Source of the DNA: Mesostigma viride
Taxonomy: Eukaryota; Streptophyta; Mesostigmatophyceae; Mesostigmatales; Mesostigmataceae
Direction: 5' to 3'
DNA: 64,000 bases
Assembly (NCBI GenBank): GCA_009746045.1
Contig: RPFO01000102.1
Span: forward strand, 2,125,577 to 2,189,576
Shown here: one piece after another, positions 8,993-19,873 of the stretch
Layout: each line of letters opens with the position of its first letter
How positions within the stretch are numbered: the first letter of the stretch is position 1
Notes under the pieces: generated by a model
Seen by the model: only the letters and a program-made list of their open reading frames with translations
The model's database searches: none
What the model was told of the DNA's origin: nothing
Translations under genes and position numbers: made by a program

Positions 8993-9037
8993 TGGACTGA
9001 AAAGTTCGATATTTTTTTTACAAGCAAAAAAAAAGAT

Positions 9038-11411
9038 ATGGCTTCCAACAACGGCAACAACGGCAACAACAACAAGGGGAAGGCGCCTGCCAGGCGCACC
9101 TCACCCCGCTTTCGCCGGAGGGCACGCCCTCCACCAACGATGCGAGGGTGACGCCCAACGTCCCTTCCGCACGGTGGTCGCTGACCACCCAGGCGTCGGG
9201 GCCCGCAGGTGGGGCCCGGCGCCCGGGGATGGCGAGCGGTCGTCCGTTTGCCATGGCGGTTCGTCCGCCATGGCACCTGGGGGGCAGGTCCCCCGGGCAC
9301 GCAATTCCCCCGTCGCAGGTGACGGGGGTCGTGAGCGGAGTGATTCCTCGAGGAGGATGGCGAGGTGCCGCCTGCGAGGCCTCGGCCTTCGCTCGAGCTT
9401 TCGTCGCAGACACCTGCGACGTCTGGCAACCTTTCCGTGGGCCGACAGATGGCCACCATGGACATTGACCGGTATGGGGAACATGTTCCGCCCCCGGTCG
9501 CGTTCGGGCGCCCCCCCATTTTCTCCCCCTTGGGGAGGACGACATCCCGGCGTTCATTGCGGTGAACGGCCGGATCATGCACCAACGTTTTCAGTTGCTT
9601 CCAGATGAGGAGATACACGCGATAGAGGTTCATCGGGTGCACACGCTGATCGAGGGGCGTCTTAGGATGCAGATCCCACTGGTTCAGGTGGCGGTTTGGC
9701 TGTACTGTTTCGCCAATCGGCCGAGGCACAACCCCGGCACTGTTGATCAGTGGGCGTCCAGGCAGCGCCAGAGAGAGGCGCTGCGCGTGGTCCCAGACCA
9801 GAGATCGCGCTGACTCCGTTGGGGCCGTGGCCCCAAGTCACGCCAGTTGGCTGGGGCCCGGATAGGCGTGAGGCGGCTGCGATGCCGCCTGCGACGGGGC
9901 GCGGGGCGGCAGACGCCCCCAACACGCCCATGGGTGGTGAAGCCACCCAGGACCCTCTGGCAGGTCAGAGGGTCCAACCTCAGCCGCAGGCTCCCCCGCC
10001 CAGCGTGGGGGGCCAGGTGGCTGAGGAGGCCACCGGGGTCGCAGGGACCCCGGCGGCGACACAAGCGCCCGGGGTCGCAGGGACCCCGGCAGCGACGCCG
10101 GCGCCTCCGGCGCTGGCGGGGGATGCAGCCCCCATGGAGGGTGTCACGGGCACCTCCAGCGGCTCTGGGGGGCAGGCCCCCTCTAGTCGCAACAAGGACA
10201 AGTCCCTGGCAGGGCCGGAGGGGCCCCAGGGTCCCACCGCAGCTGGGCAGCAACCAGCACTGCTGGAGGGCGACCTGCAAGGTCGCGACTTCATCACCCT
10301 GGGTGATGAGGCCGTGTGGCGTGCCATACAGACAGCCACAGCCTCCTTCCGTGGGCTGGCCGACAGGAGCCAGCAGATGCATGTCGCGGAGGCGGGCAGC
10401 CTGGTGTGTGCAATCATCACGCACATCCTGGGCCTGCCCAACCTCCAAGCGGGCACACGTAGGGTGTGCGACGACCTGCTGCCTGCCCTGCAGGCTCTCC
10501 TCTCAGGGAGGAGGGTGCAGGGCAGCAGGGTGCGTCTGGTGCGTTTGCTGGAGCTCCTGCACAACGCCATCCTGAGAGGGGCGGGTAGGTGGCTAACTCT
10601 GCCTACCTGGTTGCATCATGATCTTACTAACCCTACTGACGATGAAGTGTCCCTCTCTCCCACCTTCCATGATTGGGAGGAGGCCCGCAGCAGGAGGCGG
10701 GAAGTGACACACACTCACACCCCCAACCAGCCCACCCCTATGTTGTCTAACCCTCCTACACAGCCCATGTTTGCCCATCCTGCTCAGCTCACTCAAGTAG
10801 CACTTCCCTCTCAGCAGGTCTCTCCTGTGAATGCTGCAGCAGCAACACCATCTTCTCCCTCTCCCCCTGCATCCCCCTCTAGGTTGCCCACTTACAATGA
10901 AAACCGTCCTGTGGATAGGATTAATGTCAGGGGGCTGCCTGAGGGGTATACTAGGGAGCAGGGGAATCATGCACTTCTCTCTCTGCAGCTGGCTAGGGAG
11001 GAACTGAATGTCAAGAATTGGTTTGGATCTCTCATGCAGGGGGATTTCTACCATCAGTCCTCTTCTCAGATTCAGAATCTCATTCTTGTCTTCCAGCGTA
11101 GGTATCCCAAGTGGCAGGACACGCAGGCTAGGGCAGTTTGGGAGGCTTTCATGAAGGAGCTAACTGACCTCCTCTCCACCCCCTCATCTGTGGACATATA
11201 TGGGGCATTCAGGTGGGTAGAGGAATACAGGGTCACATCAGTGGACTATGTGGCTGAGACAAAGAAATATGAGCTAGCCATCAAAGCACGTCCTGATGTC
11301 CAGCAGCTAGATCACAAGTTCTTGCTGCGTTCTTTCCTTGAGAAACTCAAACTTGACAAAAACACCTACGCTATGCTTGCCACAGGATGGCAAAGTACTG
11401 GGAGGACATGA
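9038..11411 (+). pseudogene. E1 gag, broken by frame changes
   Basis: Gag probably begins at the ATG at 9038 (MASNNGNNGNN). Coding-like sequence then moves through several frames up to about 9750, each change equivalent to a one-base loss. From 9750 to 11411 one frame stays open for about 550 codons. It holds a proline/alanine-rich region, then a helical region (about 10880-11400) typical of copia-type gag (NWFGSLMQGDFYHQ, LEKLKLDKNTYAM). The frame ends 25 bp into the next ORF, which carries the rest of gag. Consensus errors or real decay could explain the breaks; a programmed frameshift near 11355 (CAAAAAC) is possible but not supported. Confidence 0.65.
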
Positions 11412-11701
11412 AGGAGGCATTGGATTATATCAAGCTGGCCTTGGCTCCCCTTAGCCAGGGGGCCATGGGCACCTCTGTAAAGAGGGTCAGGGGGGAAGAG
11501 AGGGAGGAGGAGGATAGGGAGAGGGAAGACAGGAGCAAGAGACCTGTCACTATGGCAGAAGTCAAGTCCCTGCTGGGACAAATGTTTAAGGGCAAGGGCA
11601 AGGGCAAGGGCAAGGGCAAGGGCAGGGGCTGGGGCAAGGGCAAGGGTAAGGGGCAGTCTCCCTCCAAGGGGGGCAGCTCCAGCAACAACAACAACAACAG
11701 T

Positions 11702-11752
<51 letters not shown>

Positions 11753-13452
11753 AACAACAACAACAACAAGAAGCAGGACAAGGAGGACAAGTCTTCTCAG
11801 CGGTGCACCCGCTGTGGCATGAAGTACCACCTGCGGCCCACCTGCCGCAAGAACGTGGACGAGCTGGGGCATTTGGACGTCCTGTGCCACAAGTGCCACG
11901 GGCCGCCCCACGGTGACCCCAAGGACTGCAAGCGGCCTCCTTACGGCAAGAAGTGTGAGTCTCCCTCTCATGCTGGCTTGAGTGTGCCTGCTTCACCTTC
12001 TTCTTCTGCATGCCCCACTGTCAGAGCAGTGAGCAGTTCTGGAAAGGTGCTACAGCTGGTTTCAGAAGATTATGTCTCTAAACCAACCTTCACATCTATG
12101 GTTCCCAAGGTGTGCAGAGTGTCCCCAGCAGAGGATGCTCAGATCAGTTTTCAGGAGCTTGCTTTGCAGTTGCATTTCCTTTATGGGCATGAAGTGAGTG
12201 CAGAGGTGGTGGCAGCAGCAATAGGGGGGGCAGCACTCAGACGTGCATGCCAGGTGGTCAGATCCCACTGCCAGCATTGTCAGTTCAATGCACCCAAACC
12301 CCCTAAGTGGCATGTAGCTACCCCACCTAAGAGCAAGGGCAGGGTGGTAGGAGATGTCTTTCATATCAAAGGACAATCTTACTTGGCACTTAAAGATGCA
12401 TGGTCAAGGTACACAACCATTGAACCATTACCTGGAATGGACAAGACACAGTTGCTCAGGGCTCTCTTGATTGCTCAGGCCAGGTACTACCCTGTGGAGG
12501 CATTGTTACTGGATCAGCAGTTCACATGTCTTGCCAATGAACCAGGGTGTGAGGCTATTGATCTGGCTGGGCTAGAAGATCATGAGAGGCAAGGCATTAT
12601 TGAAAGGGCCATCAGGTCCATTAAAACCCTTGTAGCCAAAGAAGATGGCAATCTGCTGGCTGACAGTGGGTCCTATGCTGACAGAGCTCTGTGGTCCACC
12701 AGGTTGTGCCAAGTCCTCAACAGGAGGCCACTCATGAAAACCCCACAAGGGGTGGTCATTACACCAGATGGATTGCATGCAGGCATTTATCCACCTGAGG
12801 TACTAGCCCTCTACAACGCACAGCGAGCACAGACAGCTAGCAGGTTAGCTGTCAAGGATGCAAAGCATCCACGTCCCACCTTCAGAGAAGGGGATCAGGT
12901 CCTATTCTACAAGGAGTCGGGACTAGGCAAGGTGGGTACCTGGCATGGGCCAGCCACCATCCTAAAGTTTAACACCACTGGCAGGACAGTGTTAGTTAAA
13001 CACAATGACACGGGAAAAATTCACAGGTGTTCACCTCACAGGATGAAATTGTATTTTCCAACTGTGTCAGACGTGGCAGAGGAGGAAGAGCTGTTGGCCG
13101 ACAGCCCTGTACAGTTGCCTGGCATCCCAGCGTTGCCCAGTGAGTGGTTGTTTGGAACACCCACTGGTGAGTGTGAGAGCCACACCCACTGTGACACCCA
13201 GGTCACCCTTGATGATTGCAGGCAGTCACTGCAGGATTGGCCCCCTGCAGCAGAGGGTCACATTGGCAAAACAGGTGATCAGCAACCTATCACCTCTACA
13301 AGTGTGAACATAGCTCAGCCACTAGCTGCACCTTCCAAACGCAGCCTAGCAGACGCTGTTCGCATTTTACAAGCAGCTCATAGAGCCAAAGCTCAAACTG
13401 CTGCAGGATCAGCTAAGGTGGGGAAGGTTGGGCAGAATGACAATAGCCCATT
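11387..13452 (+). CDS. E1 gag C-terminus and integrase
   Basis: The ORF opens with the end of gag and a Gly/Lys repeat. A run of about 25 Asn (CAA/AAC repeat near 11684-11769) follows, then a CCHC zinc knuckle (CTRCGMKYHLRPTC, near 11804). Integrase follows directly with no protease between them. It has an HHCC-type zinc region (LHFLYGH ... CQHC), then catalytic D (GDVFHIKG, about 12352), D (LLLDQQF, about 12508) and E (GIIERAIR, about 12597). A C-terminal SH3-like part follows (FREGDQVLFYK ... WHGPA). The second D and the E are 29 residues apart. The open frame runs on into the nested insertion and ends at 13687; the genuine pol sequence stops at 13452 and resumes at 15416 in the same frame. 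Confidence 0.88.
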
Positions 13453-15415
13453 CATGTCCCACGTAGCTCCCACAAAAACCAGCATCTTCATTAAAACAAT
13501 AAGTGGAAGCATACATGTGACACTAATTGACATGCCCGGAGGCACGCCGTTCAAGGCCCTTCATGAAGTACGTTGCCCTAGAGGCAACCAAGACAAGGGT
13601 GGGTGGGTGGGGAGCAAAGAAAGAGGCCGACAAAACCAGCCAGAGCGGCTTTTAGTCGCAAAACCTCCCTTATCCCTAGCTAACTGACATCATTAAACCC
13701 TTATGTTTAGTGGATGCTAGTAAGACGCTAACCGTACAGACCGGGGGTAGAATATCCCGAATCTGCACGGCTAGTATTAAATAATGCGTAGGTTGTTCTT
13801 TTCAGGGGCACTGCACCTCACGCCCCGTTCCGCCCGGGTATAATCAACCCAAGCGCGGAACGCACATTTTATTTAATTCATTTTTCAACCATGCACTATA
13901 TTGCATCTACTAATCACAAAAGCTCTAGCCAAACAGCTACGAGTAAACACTGCGACCTATAAGCCGCTCATCCAGCGGCCTCTTGTTCCCGCATTCACGT
14001 ATAGAAGAAACTCCGTTCAAAGAACCCCGATTCATGTCCCACGTAGCTCCCACAAAAACCAGCATCTTCATTAAAACAATAAGTGGAAGCATACATGTGA
14101 CACTAATTGACATGCCCGGAGGCACGCCGTTCAAGGCCCTTCATGAAGTACGTTGCCCAATCACCCCCGCCCTGGCTTTCCCTTGAAGCCGCACTCCACC
14201 TTGCTCGTTGTCACAAGTGACCGCCCTGCCGCAAAACGGGAGCCCCCCCACATCGGGAGGCGTGTGCCCGGCGGCTGTGGATGCATGGCCAGGCCCAAAA
14301 AGGCCCAGCGCATTTGCACTGCGATTGCGCACGGCCAGCCTATCATGACCCCTCTCGGGGCCCCGAGTCGGTACCGCTATGGCCGTCTCCCCATAGACCC
14401 GGGGTGCTTCGAGAAAAAACGTGGACCTAGCCCAGGCCCCGCCAGCCCGGATGCCCGAGGCCACAGCCCCAGGCACCTGGCTGAACGAGAGTCCGTTCAG
14501 CCAAGACCGCATTCCCCCCGAGGTTTCTATGCGTGGGGAAAAAATTTCTAGCTTAGACGCTTTTCCCATCGCCGTCCCCAGCCCCAACCAACCCCCCCTC
14601 GGCGGAAGGCAATTGCAAAGTTTGCTGGCCAGCAGCAATTTCCGAAGAAAAAGCCGCAGGCCGCGGACCGAGACACGGGTCGCCAGTGCCAGCCATCCGG
14701 CTCCAACCCGGGGTGCAAGCATCCCCAGGTACGGAGCACCAGCTCGCGCACTGGGCCGACCAAGCGACAGTTGAGCACCTGTCACGGCATCCGGCCCACC
14801 AAAGACCCCAAGCTGGGGAAAAGGTGCGGACCGGAGGTAATCTTTTTCTTTTCTTTTAGTTAACCGGGCGAGGAACTACGCCTGGCCGGTTAACAACTGG
14901 AAGTCTCACCACTGGCCAAGTGGCCAGTGCAACCAGTGCTTTTGGGATTTTGCTCCGCAGCACCCATAGCTGCGGCTGCCGCCGCAACGACAACGAGCAA
15001 AGAAAGAGGCCGACAAAACCAGCCAGAGCGGCTTTTAGTCGCAAAACCTCCCTTATCCCTAGCTAACTGACATCATTAAACCCTTATGTTTAGTGGATGC
15101 TAGTAAGACGCTAACCGTACAGACCGGGGGTAGAATATCCCGAATCTGCACGGCTAGTATTAAATAATGCGTAGGTTGTTCTTTTCAGGGGCACTGCACC
15201 TCACGCCCCGTTCCGCCCGGGTATAATCAACCCAAGCGCGGAACGCACATTTTATTTAATTCATTTTTCAACCATGCACTATATTGCATCTACTAATCAC
15301 AAAAGCTCTAGCCAAACAGCTACGAGTAAACACTGCGACCTATAAGCCGCTCATCCAGCGGCCTCTTGTTCCCGCATTCACGTATAGAAGAAACTCCGTT
15401 CAAAGAACCCCGATT
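13453..15415 (+). mobile_element. Nested tandem insertion in E1 pol: A-x-B-A-C-B
   Basis: Block A (126 bp) occurs at 13453-13578 and 14033-14158. Block B (421 bp) occurs at 13612-14032 and 14995-15415. Between A and B lie 33 bp in the first copy and 836 bp in the second. So two head-to-tail copies of one element (580 and 1383 bp) are joined directly, and ATT precedes each of the three junctions. Removing all of it fuses integrase to protease in frame. B contains several stems, for example GCCGCT/AGCGGC at 15346-15362 and GTTCCGC/GCGGAAC near 15210-15240. No transposase, TIR or splice sites are evident. Helitron-like, retrozyme-like or ribozyme-bearing elements are possible. Confidence 0.8.
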
Positions 15416-17477
15416 TATGGTTGCAGTGGACACACAAGCCCAGGTCAGCATTATCAGTGCCCTGGCTGTGCCCCATTTGCCTTTGGAACCTTCACCCTGG
15501 CACCATGTGGCTGATTTCTCAGGGCAATCATCCCTCAAGGTATTAGGTCAGGTCATGTTGACTATACTTGGTATCCCCACTCCTTTTCAGGTATTGGAAG
15601 GTTATAAAGGGAATGCTCTGTTGGGGGATCCCTTTCTCTGTTACCCTGGTGTCATTATCTCCAGTGATAGACTATCCATTCAGGACCTGGGTGGTGTTGA
15701 TTTGAATCACTTCAAAATTTCTCTTGAAAAACTTCTTAACACCAACATTGCTTCTGTAAAATTTGCCACACCCAAGTATGCCCCAGGGCAAGAACCCTGT
15801 GTGGCAGACTTAGTTCATAACCAAAAACTTCACCCCACCTCATTTGGTTTGGGCAAGCATGATGTGGCTAAAATGTCTCCTCTTTCCTATGAACAGATAG
15901 AGCAAGACTGTCGCACACACATAGGATTTCTAAAATGGGTGGAGGCCTTTAACAAGGCCAGGGAAGAATGGGTAGTGCCAGATCCTCTTAGTCCTTCTCA
16001 TACTCCCCCTGTCACACCTATTGACAAAAAGCCTGCAGGGTGCAAGCACTTGCGCCTGAAGTTTGTGTGTAAACATAAGCCAGCAGCAGATGGGTCAGTC
16101 ATCTTTCATGCTAGACCTTGTGTGACAGAGTTCAAGGGCACCACTGATCTGACAGAGGCAGAGTTGTACACGCCAGGCATTCAGCAAACATCCCTAAAAA
16201 TCTTGCTGTCTGTCTTTGTGGGTCATCTCAATGATGGGGATGACTATATCTGTAAGGCTACAGACATTAAAAGGGCTTTCCTGAAAGGCTCACCTGAGAT
16301 AGCACAACAAGTGTGGCATGGTCAGGTGTACGTAGTCTCCACTCCCAGAGTTTGGGCAAAACACATCCCTCAGCAGTACCTGAAAGCTAACATAGGTGTT
16401 GAAGGGCTGCAATCAGCTCCTCGCATTTTCAGGATGTCAGCTCAGGCTGTGTTTGAAAAGTTAGGGGCTAGATATGATGACATAGACCCTTGCTTCTTTG
16501 TGGTCCCACACCCTCATGGCATACTCACCTTTGTGTGGCATGGGGATGATCAGCTGATTGCTGGGCCAAGGCGTGCTGTAGATGATTTTATTCAACAAGT
16601 GTCACAGCATTTTGAGATTGGCAAGCAAGTAGAGCTGGGCACCACTGCCATAAAATTTTGTGGCACAATGTTACAACTCCAGCAGCATCAAAACCAGTGG
16701 GTGTGTGCACTTTATTCTCCCAATGATTACATGCACAGCTGCTTGGAGGTTTTGCAAACAAAAATCAAACCTGGAGCCTGTCCTACCATTAGAGGCAAGC
16801 TGGGGTGGTTGTGCTCAACGTGTGCACCTCACCTGGCTGTGGTTAGCAGAGTTGATGATGATGTCTTGATGCAAGTAGGTCACAAAGCCATCACCAAAAC
16901 TCTCCAGGAGGGCCCTCCCCTTATCTTGCATTCCTTGGATCTCCACAAAACCATTCACATCCAAGCTATGATGGATAGTTCCATGGAGTCCAGGCAGATT
17001 ACCAAGTTGCAGGCAAGGGAGTCAGGCTTGTATTTTGTGCAGAATGATGATGCACCCTTGTCTCTCATTTCATGGTACAGCCGGTTGCATAGACGCAAGG
17101 CTGTCAGCAGCAACGCTGCTGAGTGCAGGGCAGTGGTGTCAGCAGTGCTTCATGCCAGGTACTTGAATCATGTGCTGGTTTGGTTGCAGATGCAAGCAGG
17201 CAGCAATGCTGGGGTGGTGGCACACTTGCTCACTGACAGTCAGTCAGTCCTCAGTTTCCTTGCTAACCCCTATGCTGTGCATACTGATCTTGACTGGGTG
17301 GTCCTTAAACAGGAGTCCACCTACTGGGAGTCCACCCGTCACGTGGAGGACAAACACAACGCTGCTGATGCACTCACTAAAGTGCCTCAGCAGGCAGCTG
17401 ACCAATACCAGCTGTTGTACCACTTGATGAACCCCTATGGCAAGCAGGCAACCCTGCCCCATAGGGGGGACGCCTAG
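15416..17477 (+). CDS. E1 protease, reverse transcriptase and RNase H
   Basis: The frame opens inside the nested insertion at 15366, but element sequence begins at 15416. A retropepsin-like domain comes first: VAVDTQAQVSII (active-site position) and, about 60 residues later, LLGDPFL. The usual DTGA or DSGA reads DTQA. Reverse transcriptase follows, with TDIKRAFLKGSPE (motif A) and FVWHGDDQLIAG (16539-16550) in place of YVDD. RNase H ends the protein, with D (MMDSSMES), E (AAECRA), D (LLTDSQS) and D (NAADALTK). This is the C-terminal order of copia elements except that the protease sits here and not before integrase. The protein ends at a normal stop, about 1.07 kb before the 3' LTR. Confidence 0.9.
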
Positions 17478-18546
17478 CAGGGTCCTGTTCACCAGGGCCG
17501 CCTAGGTCACCCAGTACCCCTTGGGCAGGTCCAAGGGGTACTAGGTTGTGGCTTCCAGCACGGGGGATTGGTTGGAGTCTGTTTTTCATACATCTGCGTG
17601 CCCGATGCCCAATAAAATCTGTTTTGATTTTTTCAACACCATGGAATTTCGTTGTGCACACCTTCATAGGTGGGCATGGGATGTATCTCACACCTTTATA
17701 CACTAGGGCGTATGCCTTGGTGGATTGGCCTTGAGCTCAGTGGCTCAGGTGCCCCCCATTCAAGTGGAGGGTCAAAGCTCCCTTGACAGGTGGTTACCCA
17801 GGACCCCAGTTCACTGTGGATATCCTGAGCCACCTGGCCTCACTGTTCAGTGGCAGTAAAGGCATGGGTGCTGTCATGTTGTCTAGTACAACGTGCTCAG
17901 CACAGGTGCAGGATGAAATATTCCTGTCACCTGTCACCAGGACTTTAGTCACCCATGTGCAGGGCAGGGGTGGCTGGTCTCACACGTGGTGCAGGTGCCA
18001 TGTGGCCAGGTCCAGGATGTCATAGTCCTGTCACCTGTCACTCGGACTTCAGCCCCCTCTGTGCAGGGCAGGGGTGGCTGGTCCTCACATGTTGTGCAGG
18101 TACAACATGGACAGTGCAGGGTGCAATAAACCTGTCCACTGTCACTCCTCAGGTTGCAGGTAACCTGAGCTCAGTTGACCCAGCCTGGCTGGGTATTTTT
18201 TCTCTGAGTGGGCGATGATGATGGAACAACATGGAACCTCTTAAACGGTTACCTTGGCATTTTTACATTGGCTCTCTTGGCTGGTGATGCACTCCCTGGA
18301 TAGGCAGACAGGCATAGCTATCTCCCTTGTGAGCTCGCGAGGAGGAGGAAGTCCCCGGGCATGTTGAGCTAAACGTGATGCCATCACAAGTATTGCACGA
18401 GTTCTGGGGCCCATCTTTTTCAGTCCAGATGTTGCAGTATGGGTGTCAGTTGCTCAGCACCTCAGTCAGCTTGGAGTCAGTCTCCTAGCTGGGCAGGGTC
18501 AGGCTTGAAGTCGCTAGCCTTCAACCTGAAAGGAAAACATAATGGG
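17478..18546 (+). other. E1 3' non-coding region with repeats and polypurine tract
   Basis: About 1.07 kb without a convincing gene. Near 17880-18150 a unit of roughly 100 bp recurs two to three times, recognisable by GTGCAGGGCAGGGGTGGCTGG and ACTGTCAC or ACCTGTCAC. An AATAAA lies at 17611. The last 20 bp (AAGGAAAACATAATGGG) serve as the likely polypurine primer for plus-strand synthesis. Confidence 0.6.
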
Positions 18547-19001
18547 AGTTAGATGAGATGCTTAGGCTGACACACGGATTTCCGGCCTGCGCGCCGCGTA
18601 TTGCCTACCGCGGCTGAGCGGGACACCTCAGTACAGTACGGCAGGGTGTACGGTACTGAGGTGTCATGTGGACCGATGTGCGGTTAGTGCCAGACTGTTC
18701 CTAGGTGCTAGCTCGACCCGCCAGGTCCGGTGTAGCCGGGCCTGACGGGCCGAGTCTTAGCTGGTTGCTAGTGACGTGGTCGCATGGCATTGCAGTGTAC
18801 AGTTGTCCACTGGTCGTGTGCTGCAGGTAGCACCGCCATAGGCATATAGGCGTAGCACTGGGGAGTGCCACAGCACCCGAGTTTGCCCAGTTCCATTCTG
18901 AGCCCTCAGCTTTCATCGCTCTCTCCTTGTATTATTGTAATACAATCATCATTCGCTTTCAGCTTCAGCAGTTGTTCGTCGTTCCTAGTCTCCATCCAAC
19001 T
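18547..19001 (+). repeat. E1 3' LTR
   Basis: 455 bp, matching the 5' LTR over its length with a handful of differences near the end (for example GCTTTCAGCTTCAGCAG against GCTTCAGCTTCGCAG). It is followed at once by CCAAA (19002-19006), the right target duplication. Confidence 0.92.
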
Positions 19002-19042
19002 CCAAAGTTGTAGCTAGCTGCGTATCTGGGGCGGGAAGCCAT
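19002..19042 (-). pseudogene. RING gene, first part of exon 1
   Basis: The ATG is at 19042-19040 on the minus strand. Thirteen codons follow before the CCAAA duplication and E1. The frame continues at 8535 after removal of E1 and one duplication copy, giving a basic, Gly/Ser-rich N-terminus. A TATA box (TATAAAG) at 19116-19122 on the minus strand is 80 bp upstream. Transcripts starting here now run into the antisense E1 LTR. Confidence 0.85.
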
Positions 19043-19109
19043 ATCCAGTGAGAGAGTTTTGGTGTGCTGAGCTGATGTGAGGTGAGCGAGTGGCGAGGAG
19101 ACGAGGAAG

Positions 19110-19873
19110 TCTGGTCTTTATACCTGCGCAGGCCTTGGTTGACGAGACAGTCCCGTGGCTGGCAGGCTATCTACGTGGTCTTGCACGGGCAATCTGGCTA
19201 CGTGGAAGCGCGCTCGTCGTTTATGCGCCAAAACCTTATCCACGGGACGCGTTTTTTTACGTTACAAATCCCGTGGCAGCATAACGGTCAGAAATATCCG
19301 TCCACGGGGATTAAGGATTTTCGGTTTTGAGCCCCGTGGCAGAGTAACTGTCGGATATTTTTGCCACGGGGAAAGAATTTTTACGTTACAAATCCCGTGG
19401 CAAAATAACGCTCGAAAATATCCGTCCACGGGGACAGAAAAAAACCGATTCGGGCCCCGTGGCAAAGTAACTGTCGGATATTTTTGCCACGGGGAAAGAA
19501 TTTTTACGTTACAAATCCCGTGGCAAAATAACGCTCGAAAATATCCGTCCACGGGGACAGAAAAAAATCCGATTCCGGTACCGCGGCAAAGTAACTGTCG
19601 GATATTTTTGCCACGGGGAAAGATTTTTTACGTTACAAATCCCGTGGCAAAATAACGCTCAAAATGTATGGCCACGGGAAATTTTTCCTCGTAACCGTCA
19701 TACCGTTTCCCGTTACAAACCTCGTGGCTCGCCACGAGCCGTCGATCTGCTGAATTCTTCTAGACCACGGGAATTGCAGCCCCGTGGGTATAAATGCAGG
19801 ACTTGCACCACCTCGCCTCGCATCCCACTCGCATCCACCCAGCTCTCTCAGCAACCAAAACCAACCAGCTCCA
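19110..19873. promoter_or_regulatory. Divergent promoter region with CCCGTGG repeat array
   Basis: The region separates the RING gene (minus, TATA 19116-19122) from the gene at 19874 (plus, TATA 19789-19794). From about 19250 to 19680 a unit of about 120 bp is repeated three times or so. Each unit has CCCGTGGCAAA, a stretch ending in ATATCCG and CCACGGGG in inverted orientation. Near the plus-strand TATA lies a 16-bp palindrome (19722-19737), matching that at 50-65, and CCACGGG at 19765. The design suits a shared binding-site array that serves both genes. Confidence 0.65.

Larger units (their letters stand above)
8541..19001 (+). mobile_element. E1: complete LTR retrotransposon with AGTT...AACT termini
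   Basis: Two LTRs (8541-8992 and 18547-19001) differ by only a few bases. The element is flanked by a perfect 5-bp direct repeat, CCAAA, at 8536-8540 and 19002-19006. These duplications fix the LTR ends as AGTT and AACT, not TG and CA. A purine-rich tract lies at about 18526-18546 before the 3' LTR. Inside are gag, integrase, protease, reverse transcriptase and RNase H, all on the plus strand. It is inserted antisense in exon 1 of the RING gene. Nearly identical LTRs mean a recent insertion. A 2-kb nested repeat (13453-15415) interrupts pol, so this copy is probably dead as an autonomous element. Confidence 0.93.

Noticed and set aside
9018-9729. Minus-strand ORFs of up to 267 codons opposite E1 gag
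   Set aside because: No motif, and the region is retroelement gag on the plus strand.
11350-11411. Programmed -1 frameshift between E1 gag ORFs
   Set aside because: The only candidate (CAAAAAC) is not a proper slippery heptamer. The shift has the same one-base-loss direction as breaks in unrelated genes, so error or mutation is likelier.
14153-14785. Overlapping ORFs in the 836-bp C segment of the nested insertion
   Set aside because: None has a recognisable domain, and both strands are equally open because of GC-rich composition; treated as non-coding.
13453-15415. Group I or group II self-splicing intron in E1 pol
   Set aside because: I could not find the conserved core, the GUGYG start, a domain V or a terminal G next to the exon in a way that fits the junctions. 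Stems alone are not enough; left open in the findings as something to test.
13453-15415. Spliceosomal intron or intein in E1 pol
   Set aside because: No GT...AG at the ends that give the restored frame, and stops occur in all frames, which excludes an intein.
18701-18916. 71-codon ORF present in both E1 LTRs
   Set aside because: It is duplicated only because LTRs are duplicated; no sign of coding.
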